Source: Vibrio diazotrophicus
GTDB lineage: Bacteria; Pseudomonadota; Gammaproteobacteria; Enterobacterales; Vibrionaceae
DNA: 64,000 nt
Reading direction: 5' to 3'
NCBI RefSeq assembly: GCF_038452265.1
Contig: NZ_CP151842.1
Location: 186,001-250,000, forward strand
The notes under the pieces are model-generated. The model did not search any database. It had not been told where the DNA came from and worked only from the letters and a program-made list of their open reading frames with translations. Of this stretch, positions 34,435 through 44,318 are shown in pieces (the first letter of the stretch is position 1; each line of letters starts with the position of its first letter). The position numbers and the translations under genes are program-made.

Positions 34435-36846
34435 TTATAAGAAGCTGGAAAGTAGGTTGAGGTCAGACTGAATTGCTCCAGCAGTCACTTCTCGACCAGC
34501 CCCAGGCCCGCGAATGACCAGCGGATTGTCTTTATACCATCGGCTTTCGATAGCGAAGATGTTGTCACAAGGCAATAAGTTCGCCAGTGGGTGATCTTTT
34601 TCCAGAGCTTCAACGCCGACGCTTGCTTTACCGTTTTTTTCCAGACGAGCAACATAGCGAAGCACTTTGTCCTGCTTTTGCGCTTTAGCCAGACGCTCAG
34701 CTAATCGTTCATTGAGTAACTGACTGTTGTCGAGGAAATCATCCAACGAGATATCGCGCAGTTCTTCTGGAACCAAAGACTCAACGCGAATGCTCTGAGG
34801 CTCAACGTCTAGACCGGATTCTCGGGCAAGGATAACCAGCTTACGCATGACGTCTGAACCGTCTAAGTCGTTACGTGGGTCCGGTTCAGTCAGCCCTTGC
34901 TGCCATGCGAGATCAACCAGCTCACTAAACGGAATTGAGCCATCGTATTGTTGAAACAGCCAAGACAAAGTGCCAGAGAAAATACCTGACAAGGCAGTAA
35001 TGTCATCGCCACTCTCTCGTAAATCACGAACAGTGTGGTTAATAGGCAAACCAGCGCCTACCGTTGCGTTGTACAACCAGTGACGGCTGATCTTTGCAAA
35101 GGCATCTTTCACTTGGTTGTAGTATTCAGTCGATGCGGAGCCCGCTACCTTATTGGCGGAGATAAGGTGCATGCCTTGCTCTGCGATATCCAGATACTGG
35201 TTAGCCAGAACTTTACTTGCAGTCACATCCAGCACAATAGCATCGTCGTAGCCTTGCAGTTTGCCAACTTTGTACAGCCAGCTATTGTCCTCATTCGGGA
35301 TCGCTTCATCGTGGTAACGATTCAGCACTGTCTCAGGGTCTATACCTTGTGGATCAAACCAGTAAGTCTGACTGTCCACGACCGCGACCAGTTCAAAGTT
35401 CATTCCGCGACGCTTTTCGAGTTCTTCTTTCTGTTCTGCAAACAGCTTCAGCCAGCTAGAACCGATGTTGCCTTTCCCGCATAGAACAAGTGCTACGCGT
35501 TTCTGAGCTTGGAAAATCTGATTGTGTACACCGACGACGAGTTTCTCTACTGGCGCTTGGCGGAGTACCGCCACTAAGCTCAGTTCTGACTCGGCTTCGC
35601 AGATAAATTCAACGGGTGCATTTTTCAACTGTTGGTAGAAACCGTAACTGTGATTTGGATTTTTGGTGACGCCAGCACCGACAGCACCGACTAAGGTGTA
35701 GCCTTCTCTCAGTTTTATATCTGCAGCAGTCGCAATGTCTTGCAGATATGACAAAGCACCCGACGCGATCTCTGCGGTATAAGCCAAGCGGAGTTGGTGC
35801 TGGTCTGCTTGGGCTTCAAATGCGAGAGGTTCAAGTTGCTCGCGTTTTAGCTTCTCAAGTGTCTCATCGTAAATGCGGGCGAAATCATGTCCGTGACCGA
35901 ATTCCAGTTCAATCAGCAGCACTTCATCCAATGAGGTGATGATTTTAGCACCACGGCCAGAGGCTAATACACGTTCAATTTTGGTTGAACCGGACTCTGG
36001 CTTATGGCTACAGCGCAGTTGAAGATCCATTGCACTTTGAGCTACGGGTTGTAATGTGCGGCTGTGTAACACAGGAGCGGCAAGGCGAGCCAGTTCATTC
36101 GCTTCATCTAAACGCAGCAGAGGCAGCAGACAAGCATTCGCTACGATGCGAGGGTCTGCGCTATAAACACCGGCAACGTCACTCCAAATTGTGACACGAG
36201 AAACATCGGCTAAAGCACCAATAACTGTTGCTGAGTAGTCAGAGCCATTACGTCCAAGCAGTACAGTATCGCCATTGTCATTCTGCGCCATAAAACCGGT
36301 AATCACGATGCGATGATGTGCATGCTGCGCCAGTACTTTCTTAATAAGTGGATAAGAGCGTGAGCGATCCACTTCTGGTTGCGTACCTGCTTCTGCACGA
36401 AGAAATTCACGAGCGTCTTGAGAAACTGCAGGTAAGCTGTTTTGGTTGAGTAACGCCGCTAACAGACGAGCAGACCATACTTCACCGTGGCCGAGAACAG
36501 CGGCTTGCTCCGCTTTTGACAACGGAGCCGTCAGTTCGCCTAAGCGAATGAATTCGCCATTCACTTGCGTCAACAAGTTATCTGCGACTTCACCTTCCAG
36601 TAAGTCTTCAACCAATTTGCATTGAAACTGACGCAGTGATTGCAATGTTTCATGGGCCACACGGCCGTCTTTGTTCAATGCTTCTAAAAATGCAATCAAG
36701 CGGTTGGTTGTTTTGCCTGCCGCTGAAACAACCACTAAATCTTCAGGTTGTGAGTACTCTTTAAGAATGTTCGCTACGCGTAAATAACATTCAGGATCCG
36801 CTAAGCTACTGCCACCAAATTTATGTAGTTGGCGTGAAACCGTCAT
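34435..36846 (-). CDS. metL: Bifunctional aspartokinase/homoserine dehydrogenase II
   Basis: MetL catalyses the first and third steps of the aspartate pathway, from aspartate to homoserine. The 803 aa product has the kinase start QLHKFGGSSLADPECY and TVLLGRNGSDYSATVIGAL. A linker follows. The homoserine dehydrogenase half has the nucleotide-binding LVLCGKGNIGSSW and the catalytic NATVGAGLPINHTVRDL and DLDGSDVMRKLVILARE. Its ATG overlaps the metB stop by one base. Coupling to metB and MetJ control indicate the methionine-specific isoform. Confidence 0.96.
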   Translation of the reverse strand: MTVSRQLHKFGGSSLADPECYLRVANILKEYSQPEDLVVVSAAGKTTNRLIAFLEALNKDGRVAHETLQSLRQFQCKLVEDLLEGEVADNLLTQVNGEFIRLGELTAPLSKAEQAAVLGHGEVWSARLLAALLNQNSLPAVSQDAREFLRAEAGTQPEVDRSRSYPLIKKVLAQHAHHRIVITGFMAQNDNGDTVLLGRNGSDYSATVIGALADVSRVTIWSDVAGVYSADPRIVANACLLPLLRLDEANELARLAAPVLHSRTLQPVAQSAMDLQLRCSHKPESGSTKIERVLASGRGAKIITSLDEVLLIELEFGHGHDFARIYDETLEKLKREQLEPLAFEAQADQHQLRLAYTAEIASGALSYLQDIATAADIKLREGYTLVGAVGAGVTKNPNHSYGFYQQLKNAPVEFICEAESELSLVAVLRQAPVEKLVVGVHNQIFQAQKRVALVLCGKGNIGSSWLKLFAEQKEELEKRRGMNFELVAVVDSQTYWFDPQGIDPETVLNRYHDEAIPNEDNSWLYKVGKLQGYDDAIVLDVTASKVLANQYLDIAEQGMHLISANKVAGSASTEYYNQVKDAFAKISRHWLYNATVGAGLPINHTVRDLRESGDDITALSGIFSGTLSWLFQQYDGSIPFSELVDLAWQQGLTEPDPRNDLDGSDVMRKLVILARESGLDVEPQSIRVESLVPEELRDISLDDFLDNSQLLNERLAERLAKAQKQDKVLRYVARLEKNGKASVGVEALEKDHPLANLLPCDNIFAIESRWYKDNPLVIRGPGAGREVTAGAIQSDLNLLSSFL

Positions 36847-38012
36847 TAAAACTTCTCCTTAGCTTTGGTAAAGGCCTGATCCAAATCAGCGATAAGATCA
36901 GAAGCATCTTCTAAGCCAATCGATAAACGCAATAACAGATGCGAAATACCTGCTTCAGCAAGAGCAGCTTCGCCCATAGCGCGATGAGTCATACTCGCTG
37001 GGTGACAAATTAAACTTTCCACACCACCAAGAGATTCAGCGAGTGAGAAGAGTTTTAACTCTCCCACAAAGAATTTTAGTTGATCGAAGCTACCTGCAAA
37101 TTCAAAACTGAGCATTGAACCAAAACCAAGCTGCTGTTTCTTCGCAATCTCATGCCCTGGGTGCTCTGGTAGGCTAGGGTGGTATATGGTTTTAATCAAT
37201 GATTGAGATTTCAAATAATCCAAAATTTGCAGAGAGCTTTCTTCATGCACACGCATGCGTGCACCTAGGGTGCGAATACCACGCAGTGTCATATAGCTGT
37301 CAAACGGTGTTCCCGTAGCGCCAATACAGTTCCCCCACCAAGCAAGCTCTTCAGCATGAGCCTTGGTTTTACTGATCACGACACCACCAATCACATCTGA
37401 GTGACCATTGATAAATTTAGTCGTAGAGTGAATGACAAAATCAGCGCCCAGTGTCAGGGGCTGTTGGTATATAGGGGTTAAGAAAGTATTGTCTACCGCC
37501 ACTAAAGCACCAACCGCTTTTGCTTGCTGGCAGATTTGTTCGATATCAACCACTCGCACTAGTGGATTAGAAGGTGTTTCTAACAACACCAGTTTTGGTT
37601 TTTTCGCCAATGCTGCTGCAAGTGCTTGCTGATCCGATTGATCAACAAACTGAACTTTGAAGTCGCCTTTATTCGAACGGGTGTTGAATAAACGGTAAGT
37701 TCCGCCATAGCAATCATGAGGAGCGATAATTAAGTCGTTAGGACTAAGAAACGTTGACGCAAGCAAGTTTAAAGCTGAAGTGCCGCAGTTGGTCACTACT
37801 GCACCCTCACCGCTCTCTAATTCGTATAACGCTTTTTCTAGCAGACCTCTGTTAGGGTTGCCAGAGCGGGTATAGTCATATTGTGGAACTTCGCCAAACG
37901 CAGGAAAGCCGTAGTTAGTCGAGAGATAAATGGGTGGAACGACCGCGTGGTATTGAGTATCTGATTCGATTCCGGTACGAACGGCGATGGTAGCTGACTT
38001 ACGTTTGGTCAT
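36846..38012 (-). CDS. metB: Cystathionine gamma-synthase
   Basis: MetB joins activated homoserine with cysteine to give cystathionine, a PLP-dependent step of methionine synthesis. The 388 aa product begins MTKRKSATIAVRTGIESD. It has the PLP region with DYTRSGNPNRGLLEKAL, VDNTFLTPIYQQPL, the PLP lysine in IHSTTKFINGHSDVIGG and the C-terminal HPASMTHRAMG. ATG at 38012 follows AGGAAAGGAAA; a longer frame to 38087 adds 25 non-family residues. It is translationally coupled to metL. Confidence 0.96.
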   Translation of the reverse strand: MTKRKSATIAVRTGIESDTQYHAVVPPIYLSTNYGFPAFGEVPQYDYTRSGNPNRGLLEKALYELESGEGAVVTNCGTSALNLLASTFLSPNDLIIAPHDCYGGTYRLFNTRSNKGDFKVQFVDQSDQQALAAALAKKPKLVLLETPSNPLVRVVDIEQICQQAKAVGALVAVDNTFLTPIYQQPLTLGADFVIHSTTKFINGHSDVIGGVVISKTKAHAEELAWWGNCIGATGTPFDSYMTLRGIRTLGARMRVHEESSLQILDYLKSQSLIKTIYHPSLPEHPGHEIAKKQQLGFGSMLSFEFAGSFDQLKFFVGELKLFSLAESLGGVESLICHPASMTHRAMGEAALAEAGISHLLLRLSIGLEDASDLIADLDQAFTKAKEKF

Positions 38013-38195
38013 GAGTGTTTCCTTTCCTAAGACTCTTAAATATACCCGTCCTATTTGAAGCTGCATTGTTGCTGACTCGCTTGTCACTTAACTGCAACTA
38101 CAATTAGTTTGTGTATAGACATCCAAATTTACAGTAAGAATACATGTGTTCGTCTATATTGGGGAATTGCATCATACTTTACTTATCTTATTTAA

Positions 38196-38227
38196 AGACG
38201 TCAACACTTCTAGACGTCTATATGTCT
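38196..38227. promoter_or_regulatory. Tandem MetJ operator between metB and metJ
   Basis: Four abutting 8-mers, AGACGTCA, ACACTTCT, AGACGTCT and ATATGTCT, match the met box AGACGTCT at 7, 5, 8 and 6 positions. The array lies between divergent metB and metJ, as in E. coli, so MetJ likely represses both. Confidence 0.9.
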
Positions 38228-38302
38228 TTGCTTATGGCGGTAAATCCCGCTAAAATCTAGCCTTTGGAATTATTACTCGAATTCGAACAATGAAGGTGCG
38301 CA

Positions 38303-38620
38303 ATGGCAGACTGGAACGGTGAATATATTAGCCCCTATGCAGAGCATGGGAAGAAAAGTGAGCAGGTGAAAAAAATTACCGTATCAATTCCTCTTAAGGT
38401 ATTGAAAATTCTCACAGATGAGCGTACTCGCCGCCAAATCAATAACCTGCGTCATGCGACCAACAGTGAGCTTTTATGTGAGGCGTTTTTGCACGCATAT
38501 ACAGGCCAGCCGCTACCAACGGATGAAGACCTGCGTAAAGACCGTCCGGATGATATTCCAGCTGAAGTGAAAGCGTTAATGACTGAAATGGGTATCGAAT
38601 TCGAGGCTTACGACGACTAA
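38303..38620 (+). CDS. metJ: Methionine repressor MetJ
   Basis: MetJ is a ribbon-helix-helix repressor with S-adenosylmethionine as corepressor. The 105 aa product is nearly collinear with E. coli MetJ: MADWNGEYISPYAEHGKKSE, the DNA-contacting strand KKITVSIPLKVLKILTDERT, RQINNLRHATNSELLCEAF. It is divergent from metB with a four-unit operator between them. Confidence 0.98.
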   Translation: MADWNGEYISPYAEHGKKSEQVKKITVSIPLKVLKILTDERTRRQINNLRHATNSELLCEAFLHAYTGQPLPTDEDLRKDRPDDIPAEVKALMTEMGIEFEAYDD

Positions 38621-38666
38621 TTGTTGTCGATAATCTGTTTTTACGCCTAATTGTGCAGATAGATAT

Positions 38667-38696
38667 AAAAAGCCCTGATACGAATCAGGGCTTTTT
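38667..38696. terminator. Terminator, metJ/malic enzyme
   Basis: AAAAAGCCCTGAT and its complement form a 13-bp stem with loop ACGA between convergent genes. Confidence 0.92.
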
Positions 38697-38752
38697 TGAT
38701 GCAATGCATTAGCAAGTGGCATTAGCGAGTAATTAAACCACTAGGCTCAAAA

Positions 38753-40030
38753 CTAGTTCGCCATGTAGTTTTCTGGCATCTCGATACGTGCAACACCAGA
38801 ATCAATAGCCGCTTGAGCCACAGCTCTTGCCACACGAGGAAGTAAGCGTGGGTCCATTGGTTTAGGAATAATGTATTCTGTGCCAAAACTTAATGTATCA
38901 ACACCAGCGGCTTTTAACACTTCTTCAGGCACAGGCTCTTTCGCTAACTCGCGAATGGCTGCAACTGCTGCCAGTTTCATTTCATCGTTGATCACTTTCG
39001 CGCGCACGTCTAACGCACCACGGAAAATAAATGGGAAACAAAGCACGTTGTTAACTTGGTTTGGATAGTCGCTTCGGCCTGTACCCATAATCAAATCGTC
39101 ACGCACAGCATGGGCCAGTGCAGGTTTGATTTCTGGATCTGGGTTTGAACAAGCAAACACTACAGGTTTATCCGCCATCAATTTGAGTTCATCAGCCGTC
39201 AGTAGGTTAGGGCCTGAAACGCCTAAGAACAGATCAGCGCCTTTAATCACATCTTCCAACGTACGTTTGTCTGTGTTATTGGCAAATAACTGTTTGTATT
39301 CATTGATGTCATCGCGACGAGTGTGGATGACGCCTTTACGGTCAAGCATGTAGATCTTTTCACGCATAGCACCACATTTAATCAGCAGCTCCATACACGC
39401 GACAGCCGCTGCACCTGCGCCTAGACAAACAATAGTACATTCGTTGAGTTCTTTGCCTTGCAGTTCAATCGCGTTAAGCATGCCTGCTGCCGTAACAATC
39501 GCAGTACCGTGTTGGTCATCGTGGAAGACGGGTACATCACAACGTTCAATCAGGCGACGTTCAATTTCAAAACAGTCAGGTGCTTTAATATCTTCTAGGT
39601 TGATACCGCCAAAGGTATCAGCAATGTTGGCTACGGTATCAACAAATTCATCGATAGTGCGGTGTTTTACTTGGATATCGATGGAATCTAGGTTTGCAAA
39701 ACGTTTGAACAGCAAAGCTTTACCTTCCATAACTGGCTTTGAAGCCATCGGTCCAAGATTACCTAAACCAAGAATGGCGGTACCGTTAGAAATAACGGCG
39801 ACGGTATTGCCTTTTGCTGTGTATTTATAAACGTTATCAACGTTCTGTGCGATTTCGCGAACAGGTTCTGCAACACCAGGGCTGTAGGCGAGTGCTAAGT
39901 CTTTTGCTGAATCTGCTGGTTTTGTGAGAGCGATGGCAATTTTGCCTGGAATTGGCAGAGCGTGGTAGTCGAGGGCTTGCTGACGAAAAGCTTCTTCCTC
40001 GTTGAGTTCATGGCGATCATTATTGGACAT
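38753..40030 (-). CDS. Malic enzyme, short form
   Basis: The enzyme decarboxylates malate to pyruvate with reduction of NAD(P)+. The 425 aa product begins MSNNDRHELNEEEAFRQQAL and corresponds to the malic half only; the phosphotransacetylase-like domain of long MaeB proteins is absent. Motifs are LALAYSPGVAEPVREI, VFHDDQHGTAIVTAAG, VCLGAGAAAVACMELL and FACSNPDPEI. An 11-residue upstream extension lacks support. Cofactor choice cannot be decided by eye. Confidence 0.93.
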   Translation of the reverse strand: MSNNDRHELNEEEAFRQQALDYHALPIPGKIAIALTKPADSAKDLALAYSPGVAEPVREIAQNVDNVYKYTAKGNTVAVISNGTAILGLGNLGPMASKPVMEGKALLFKRFANLDSIDIQVKHRTIDEFVDTVANIADTFGGINLEDIKAPDCFEIERRLIERCDVPVFHDDQHGTAIVTAAGMLNAIELQGKELNECTIVCLGAGAAAVACMELLIKCGAMREKIYMLDRKGVIHTRRDDINEYKQLFANNTDKRTLEDVIKGADLFLGVSGPNLLTADELKLMADKPVVFACSNPDPEIKPALAHAVRDDLIMGTGRSDYPNQVNNVLCFPFIFRGALDVRAKVINDEMKLAAVAAIRELAKEPVPEEVLKAAGVDTLSFGTEYIIPKPMDPRLLPRVARAVAQAAIDSGVARIEMPENYMAN

Positions 40031-40173
40031 TTGGTGGAGCCTTATTGTTTTTGTTAAGGCCACTCATTCTAGAGTATGTCAATGGGTCTTCATAGTTATG
40101 ATAAGTGAGAAATATAGCTCCTAAGACCAGATTATTGAGTTCGACATGTGTCTGGTTGAAGAAAGCGAAAACT

Positions 40174-40200
40174 AAAAAGGACGCCGTAGCGTCCTTTTTT
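40174..40200 (-). terminator. Terminator of rpmE
   Basis: AAAAAGGACGC and GCGTCCTTTTT form an 11-bp stem with loop CGTA, just beyond rpmE on the minus strand. Confidence 0.9.
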
Positions 40201-40221
40201 AAATCTTTGCGTAAAGTAAAA

Positions 40222-40440
40222 TTACTTCTTGCTAGATAGAGCGCCGAAACGCTTGTTGAAGCGATCAACACGACCACCAGTATCAACGATACGTTGCTTA
40301 CCAGAGTAGAATGGGTGGCATTTGTCACATACGTCTAGGTGCATTGAATCTTTACCTAGAGTAGATTTGAAAACGAAAGAGTTGCCACAAGAGCAAGTCG
40401 CGTTTACTTCTTTGTATTCTGGGTGGATACCAGTTTTCAT
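40222..40440 (-). CDS. rpmE: 50S ribosomal protein L31 (zinc-binding form)
   Basis: A 72 aa ribosomal protein of the large subunit. It carries the C+ form's zinc ligands in CSCGNSF and CDKCHPFYSGKQR, the form normally replaced by the cysteine-free YkgM type under zinc starvation. It ends GRVDRFNKRFG followed by a short basic tail. It lies opposite priA, the conserved gammaproteobacterial order. Confidence 0.97.
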   Translation of the reverse strand: MKTGIHPEYKEVNATCSCGNSFVFKSTLGKDSMHLDVCDKCHPFYSGKQRIVDTGGRVDRFNKRFGALSSKK

Positions 40441-40686
40441 GGGATAACCTCAAATTAGGCCGTGTCGCTATCCGAATCTGAGCCGGACACCACACGTAAA
40501 TTAATAAATAATTGGTGACACTTGAAGAGCGTTCTTACAAGCGTCTCATCAAGGCGCGATATATTAATGAATCCTGAGTTTCTGATCAACCGCTTTCGCT
40601 GTTATTTTCACCACTTTAGTTGCTCGAATTTAATGGCGTCATCCAGTAGACTGTATTTTCTCTGATTTTTACCCTCTAAAGTAATT

Positions 40687-42888
40687 ATGCGCCCAACGAT
40701 AGCTCGTGTTGCACTACCTGTACCGTTAGACAAACAGTTTGATTATCTCATTCCAAGTCATCTGTTTCCGATTATTGGTGGGCGAGTATCTGTGCCTTTC
40801 GGCCGTCAAACATTGGTGGGGGTTGTAACGGAATTCGCGCAGGAGTCGGAGTTCTCAGCAGATCAGCTTAAATCGATCAAAGAAGTCTTAGATTCTCAAC
40901 CGCTGTGGTCAGATACACTCTATTCACTCTTAAAGTGGTGTAGTCAGTTTTATCAGTTTCCTCTGGGCGACACTCTTGCTAATGCGATGCCGAGCGCGTT
41001 ACGAAAAGGAAAGCCCGCAGATTTTGCCAGTAGTAAAGAGTGGCAGATAACCTCTAGCGGTCGAGATCAAATGATGCAAGGCTTTGGCCGAGCCTTCAAA
41101 CAGGCTCAGGTGATGAATCTTCTTGCATCTGGTCCTGTGTCTCACTCTACACTGCTAGAAGAAGAAGTCAGTGCAACCACGCTTAAAACTTTGCAAGAGA
41201 AGGGGTGGATAGAGGTTAGTGAGCATAAGCCGCAATTCAAAGCCTGGCCTAAGCAGATTGAAGCGGATGTTGAAAAGCCGAAATTAAACCAAGAACAAGC
41301 TATCGCGATTGCTTCAGTTAATAGTAATAAAGGTTTTGGCTGCTATCTGTTGGAAGGGGTTACTGGTTCAGGTAAAACAGAGGTTTACCTCAATTTGATT
41401 AAACCTGTACTGGAACAAGGAAAACAGGCTCTAGTGCTTGTGCCGGAGATCGGTTTAACACCACAAACCATCAACCGCTTTAGAAAGCGTTTTAATGTGC
41501 CTGTGGAAGTGGTTCACTCTGGGCTCAATGATACTGAGCGCTTGAATGCGTGGTTATCTGCGCGAGATAAGGTCGCTGGGATTGTGATAGGTACGCGCTC
41601 TGCGTTGTTAACTCCGTTTGCTTCACTTGGCATTATCATTGTCGATGAAGAGCATGACAGCTCGTATAAGCAGCAGGATAGCCTGCGTTATCATGCTCGC
41701 GATGTGGCAGTGATGCGTGCTAATCAAGAACAGATTCCGATTGTACTCGGCTCTGCAACGCCTGCGTTAGAAACGTTACACAATGCGTTAACGGGTAAAT
41801 ATCATCATTTGCAACTGACTGAACGAGCAGGGGTGGCTGTACCCACTCGCAACCGTGTACTGGATGTAAAAGGTTTATATTTGGAAAGCGGCTTATCGGC
41901 TCCTTTGATTGCCGATATGCGTCGTCATTTGTCGGCGGGTAACCAAGTTCTGCTGTTTCTCAATCGTCGTGGTTTTTCACCCGCTTTGATGTGTCACGAA
42001 TGTGGCTGGATTGCAGACTGTCAGCGTTGTGATGCTTATTACACCTTCCATCAGTACAGCAATGAAATGCGCTGTCACCATTGCGGCTCACAACGACCCG
42101 TTGTGCATCAGTGTCAAAGTTGTGGTTCAACGCAGTTGGTCACTGTGGGAGTTGGTACAGAGCAGTTAGAGAAGCAACTGGCGGAGCTATTTCCTGATTA
42201 CAAAACCATTCGCATTGACCGAGACAGTACTCGCCGCAAAGGCAGTTTAGAGTCGGCATTACAGTCGATACGTAAAGGCGAGTATAAGATTTTAATTGGC
42301 ACTCAAATGCTGGCGAAAGGTCATCACTTTCCGGATGTGACTTTGGTGGCGTTGCTGGATGTGGACGGTTCTCTTTACAGCAGCGATTTTCGAGCGTCTG
42401 AGAGACTCGCTCAGTTATTTATTCAGGTAGCAGGAAGAGCAGGACGAGCAAGTAAACCCGGTGAAGTGATATTGCAAACGCACCATCCTGAACACAGTCT
42501 TTTGCAGGATCTTCTGCAACGTGACTATCACCATTTCGCTTTGACTGCTTTGGCTGAGCGCAAACTTGCAATGCTACCTCCATACACGTATTTAACCTTG
42601 TTCCGAGCGGAAGCGAATCAATCGCAAATGGTGGAAGATTTCTTGCGTCAGGTGCGGCAAACGTTGGAAGCGCATCCATTGTTTGATCAACACTGTATGG
42701 TGCTAGGGCCAACCCCCGCGCCTTTGGCCAAACGTGCGGGGAAATATCGCTGGCAACTTCTTTTGCAAACGGAAGCTCGATCGGTGATGCAAAAATTGTT
42801 GATGAGCGCTAAACCTGCTATTTCAATGCTGCCGTTGGCGAGCAAAGTTCGTTGGACTCTGGACATCGAGCCTCAAGATTTAAGCTAA
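40687..42888 (+). CDS. priA: Primosomal protein N' (replication restart helicase PriA)
   Basis: PriA recognises stalled forks and D-loops and reloads the replisome. The 733 aa product has the DNA-binding N-terminal domain (VALPVPLDKQFDYLIP), helicase motif I GVTGSGKTEVY, motif II VDEEHDSSYKQ, and a zinc region with CHECGWIADCQRCDAY, CHHCGSQ and CQSCGS. Later come GTQMLAKGHHFPDVTLV and QVAGRAGRASKPGEV. Length is as in E. coli. It begins the conserved priA-cytR-ftsN-hslVU run. Confidence 0.97.
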   Translation: MRPTIARVALPVPLDKQFDYLIPSHLFPIIGGRVSVPFGRQTLVGVVTEFAQESEFSADQLKSIKEVLDSQPLWSDTLYSLLKWCSQFYQFPLGDTLANAMPSALRKGKPADFASSKEWQITSSGRDQMMQGFGRAFKQAQVMNLLASGPVSHSTLLEEEVSATTLKTLQEKGWIEVSEHKPQFKAWPKQIEADVEKPKLNQEQAIAIASVNSNKGFGCYLLEGVTGSGKTEVYLNLIKPVLEQGKQALVLVPEIGLTPQTINRFRKRFNVPVEVVHSGLNDTERLNAWLSARDKVAGIVIGTRSALLTPFASLGIIIVDEEHDSSYKQQDSLRYHARDVAVMRANQEQIPIVLGSATPALETLHNALTGKYHHLQLTERAGVAVPTRNRVLDVKGLYLESGLSAPLIADMRRHLSAGNQVLLFLNRRGFSPALMCHECGWIADCQRCDAYYTFHQYSNEMRCHHCGSQRPVVHQCQSCGSTQLVTVGVGTEQLEKQLAELFPDYKTIRIDRDSTRRKGSLESALQSIRKGEYKILIGTQMLAKGHHFPDVTLVALLDVDGSLYSSDFRASERLAQLFIQVAGRAGRASKPGEVILQTHHPEHSLLQDLLQRDYHHFALTALAERKLAMLPPYTYLTLFRAEANQSQMVEDFLRQVRQTLEAHPLFDQHCMVLGPTPAPLAKRAGKYRWQLLLQTEARSVMQKLLMSAKPAISMLPLASKVRWTLDIEPQDLS

Positions 42889-42954
42889 TTTCGACAGTTT
42901 ATAATGGCTTAAAATAGTGAGCTGAATATGCTGTACTATATAAAGATTCTCTAA

Positions 42955-42970
42955 TGTGATAAAAATCACG
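42955..42970. promoter_or_regulatory. CRP site upstream of cytR
   Basis: TGTGA-TAAAAA-TCACG matches the CRP consensus TGTGA-N6-TCACA at nine of ten positions, about 230 bp before cytR in a 310-bp gene-free region (42889-43198). Confidence 0.75.
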
Positions 42971-43198
42971 CTTGTAGTGCAATATTTGTTAATTTGACCG
43001 TAACTTTCTGCTTAGAAATGAATAGACTAACGGTACAATTTCCTCAGTGAATCGTTTTCGTTTTGTGAAATGTATTTTTCTCACTGGAAGGCTAGGTGTG
43101 TATCCCACAACTTATACGCCATTAACATAATTACAAAAGGTGTTTTAAGCGCAGTTTGCTTAAGCATCACAAAGGAATAGAAAAGAGGGCTATTTAAC

Positions 43199-44206
43199 AT
43201 GGCGACAATGAAGGATGTTGCCCAGCTTGCTGGCGTATCGACCGCGACGGTGTCGCGAGCTCTGATGAATCCTGAGAAAGTATCGTCTTCGACTCGCAAA
43301 CGCGTAGAAGAAGCGGTTTTAGAAGCTGGCTATTCACCGAATTCTTTGGCGAGAAATCTGCGTCGAAATGAGTCGAAAACGATCGTAGCGATTGTCCCGG
43401 ATATTTGTGATCCTTATTTCACAGAAATTATTCGTGGTATTGAAGATGCGGCAATGGAGCACGGATATCTTGTTTTGCTGGGGGATAGTGGTCAGCAAAA
43501 GAAACGTGAAAGCTCATTTGTTAATCTAGTTTTCACCAAACAAGCGGACGGAATGCTGTTACTAGGTACAGATTTACCATTTGATGTGAGTAAGCCTGAA
43601 CAGAAAAATCTTCCACCAATGGTGATGGCTTGTGAATTTGCTCCGGAACTGGAGTTACCAACGGTTCACATTGATAACCTAACCTCTGCATTTGAAGCTG
43701 TAAATTATTTAACTCAGCTTGGACATAAGCGAATTGCTCAAATCTCTGGTCCAGAAAGTGCGACACTTTGCCAATTCCGTCATCAAGGTTACCAACAAGC
43801 ACTGCGTAGAGCGGGTATCACTATGAATCCGACTTATACAACTTATGGTGATTTCACTTTTGAGTCAGGGGTGAAGGCTGTACGTCAGTTACTTTCATTA
43901 CCAGACGCTCCAACTGCCATCTTCTGTCACAACGACACTATGGCAATTGGTGCCATGCAAGAAGCTAAGCGCTTAGGTTTGCGTATTCCTCGTGACCTTT
44001 CTGTGGTCGGATTCGATGACATCCAGTTCTCACAATACTGTGATCCACCGTTGACTACGATTTCTCAGCCTCGCTATGAGATTGGTCGTCAAGCTATGTT
44101 GATGATGTTGGAACTGTTGCGTGGTCATGACGTGCAAGCGGGTTCTCGCCTATTAGAAACCCATTTGATTGTGCGTGAGAGTGCTGCACCTCCTCGTTCT
44201 CACTGA
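43199..44206 (+). CDS. cytR: LacI-family repressor CytR
   Basis: CytR represses nucleoside uptake and catabolism genes together with CRP, and is induced by cytidine. In vibrios it also affects competence. The 335 aa product has a LacI-type helix-turn-helix (MKDVAQLAGVSTATVSRALM), hinge ARNLRRNESKT and a periplasmic-binding-like effector domain. Its order between priA and ftsN is that of E. coli, which supports CytR over other LacI members. Confidence 0.93.
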   Translation: MATMKDVAQLAGVSTATVSRALMNPEKVSSSTRKRVEEAVLEAGYSPNSLARNLRRNESKTIVAIVPDICDPYFTEIIRGIEDAAMEHGYLVLLGDSGQQKKRESSFVNLVFTKQADGMLLLGTDLPFDVSKPEQKNLPPMVMACEFAPELELPTVHIDNLTSAFEAVNYLTQLGHKRIAQISGPESATLCQFRHQGYQQALRRAGITMNPTYTTYGDFTFESGVKAVRQLLSLPDAPTAIFCHNDTMAIGAMQEAKRLGLRIPRDLSVVGFDDIQFSQYCDPPLTTISQPRYEIGRQAMLMMLELLRGHDVQAGSRLLETHLIVRESAAPPRSH

Positions 44207-44318
44207 AATTAATAAGATGAATGGCAGTACGAAAGACAGTACTGCCCTGAATACTCTGTTAACTCGCTTTAAACTGCTTTAACATGTGGGCAGATTTTAT
44301 AACTATTGAACATTTCCA

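Noticed and set aside
35035..35484. 149-codon open frame on the plus strand
   Set aside because: It lies wholly antisense to the well-supported metL gene, has no family-like sequence, and is explained by codon bias of metL.
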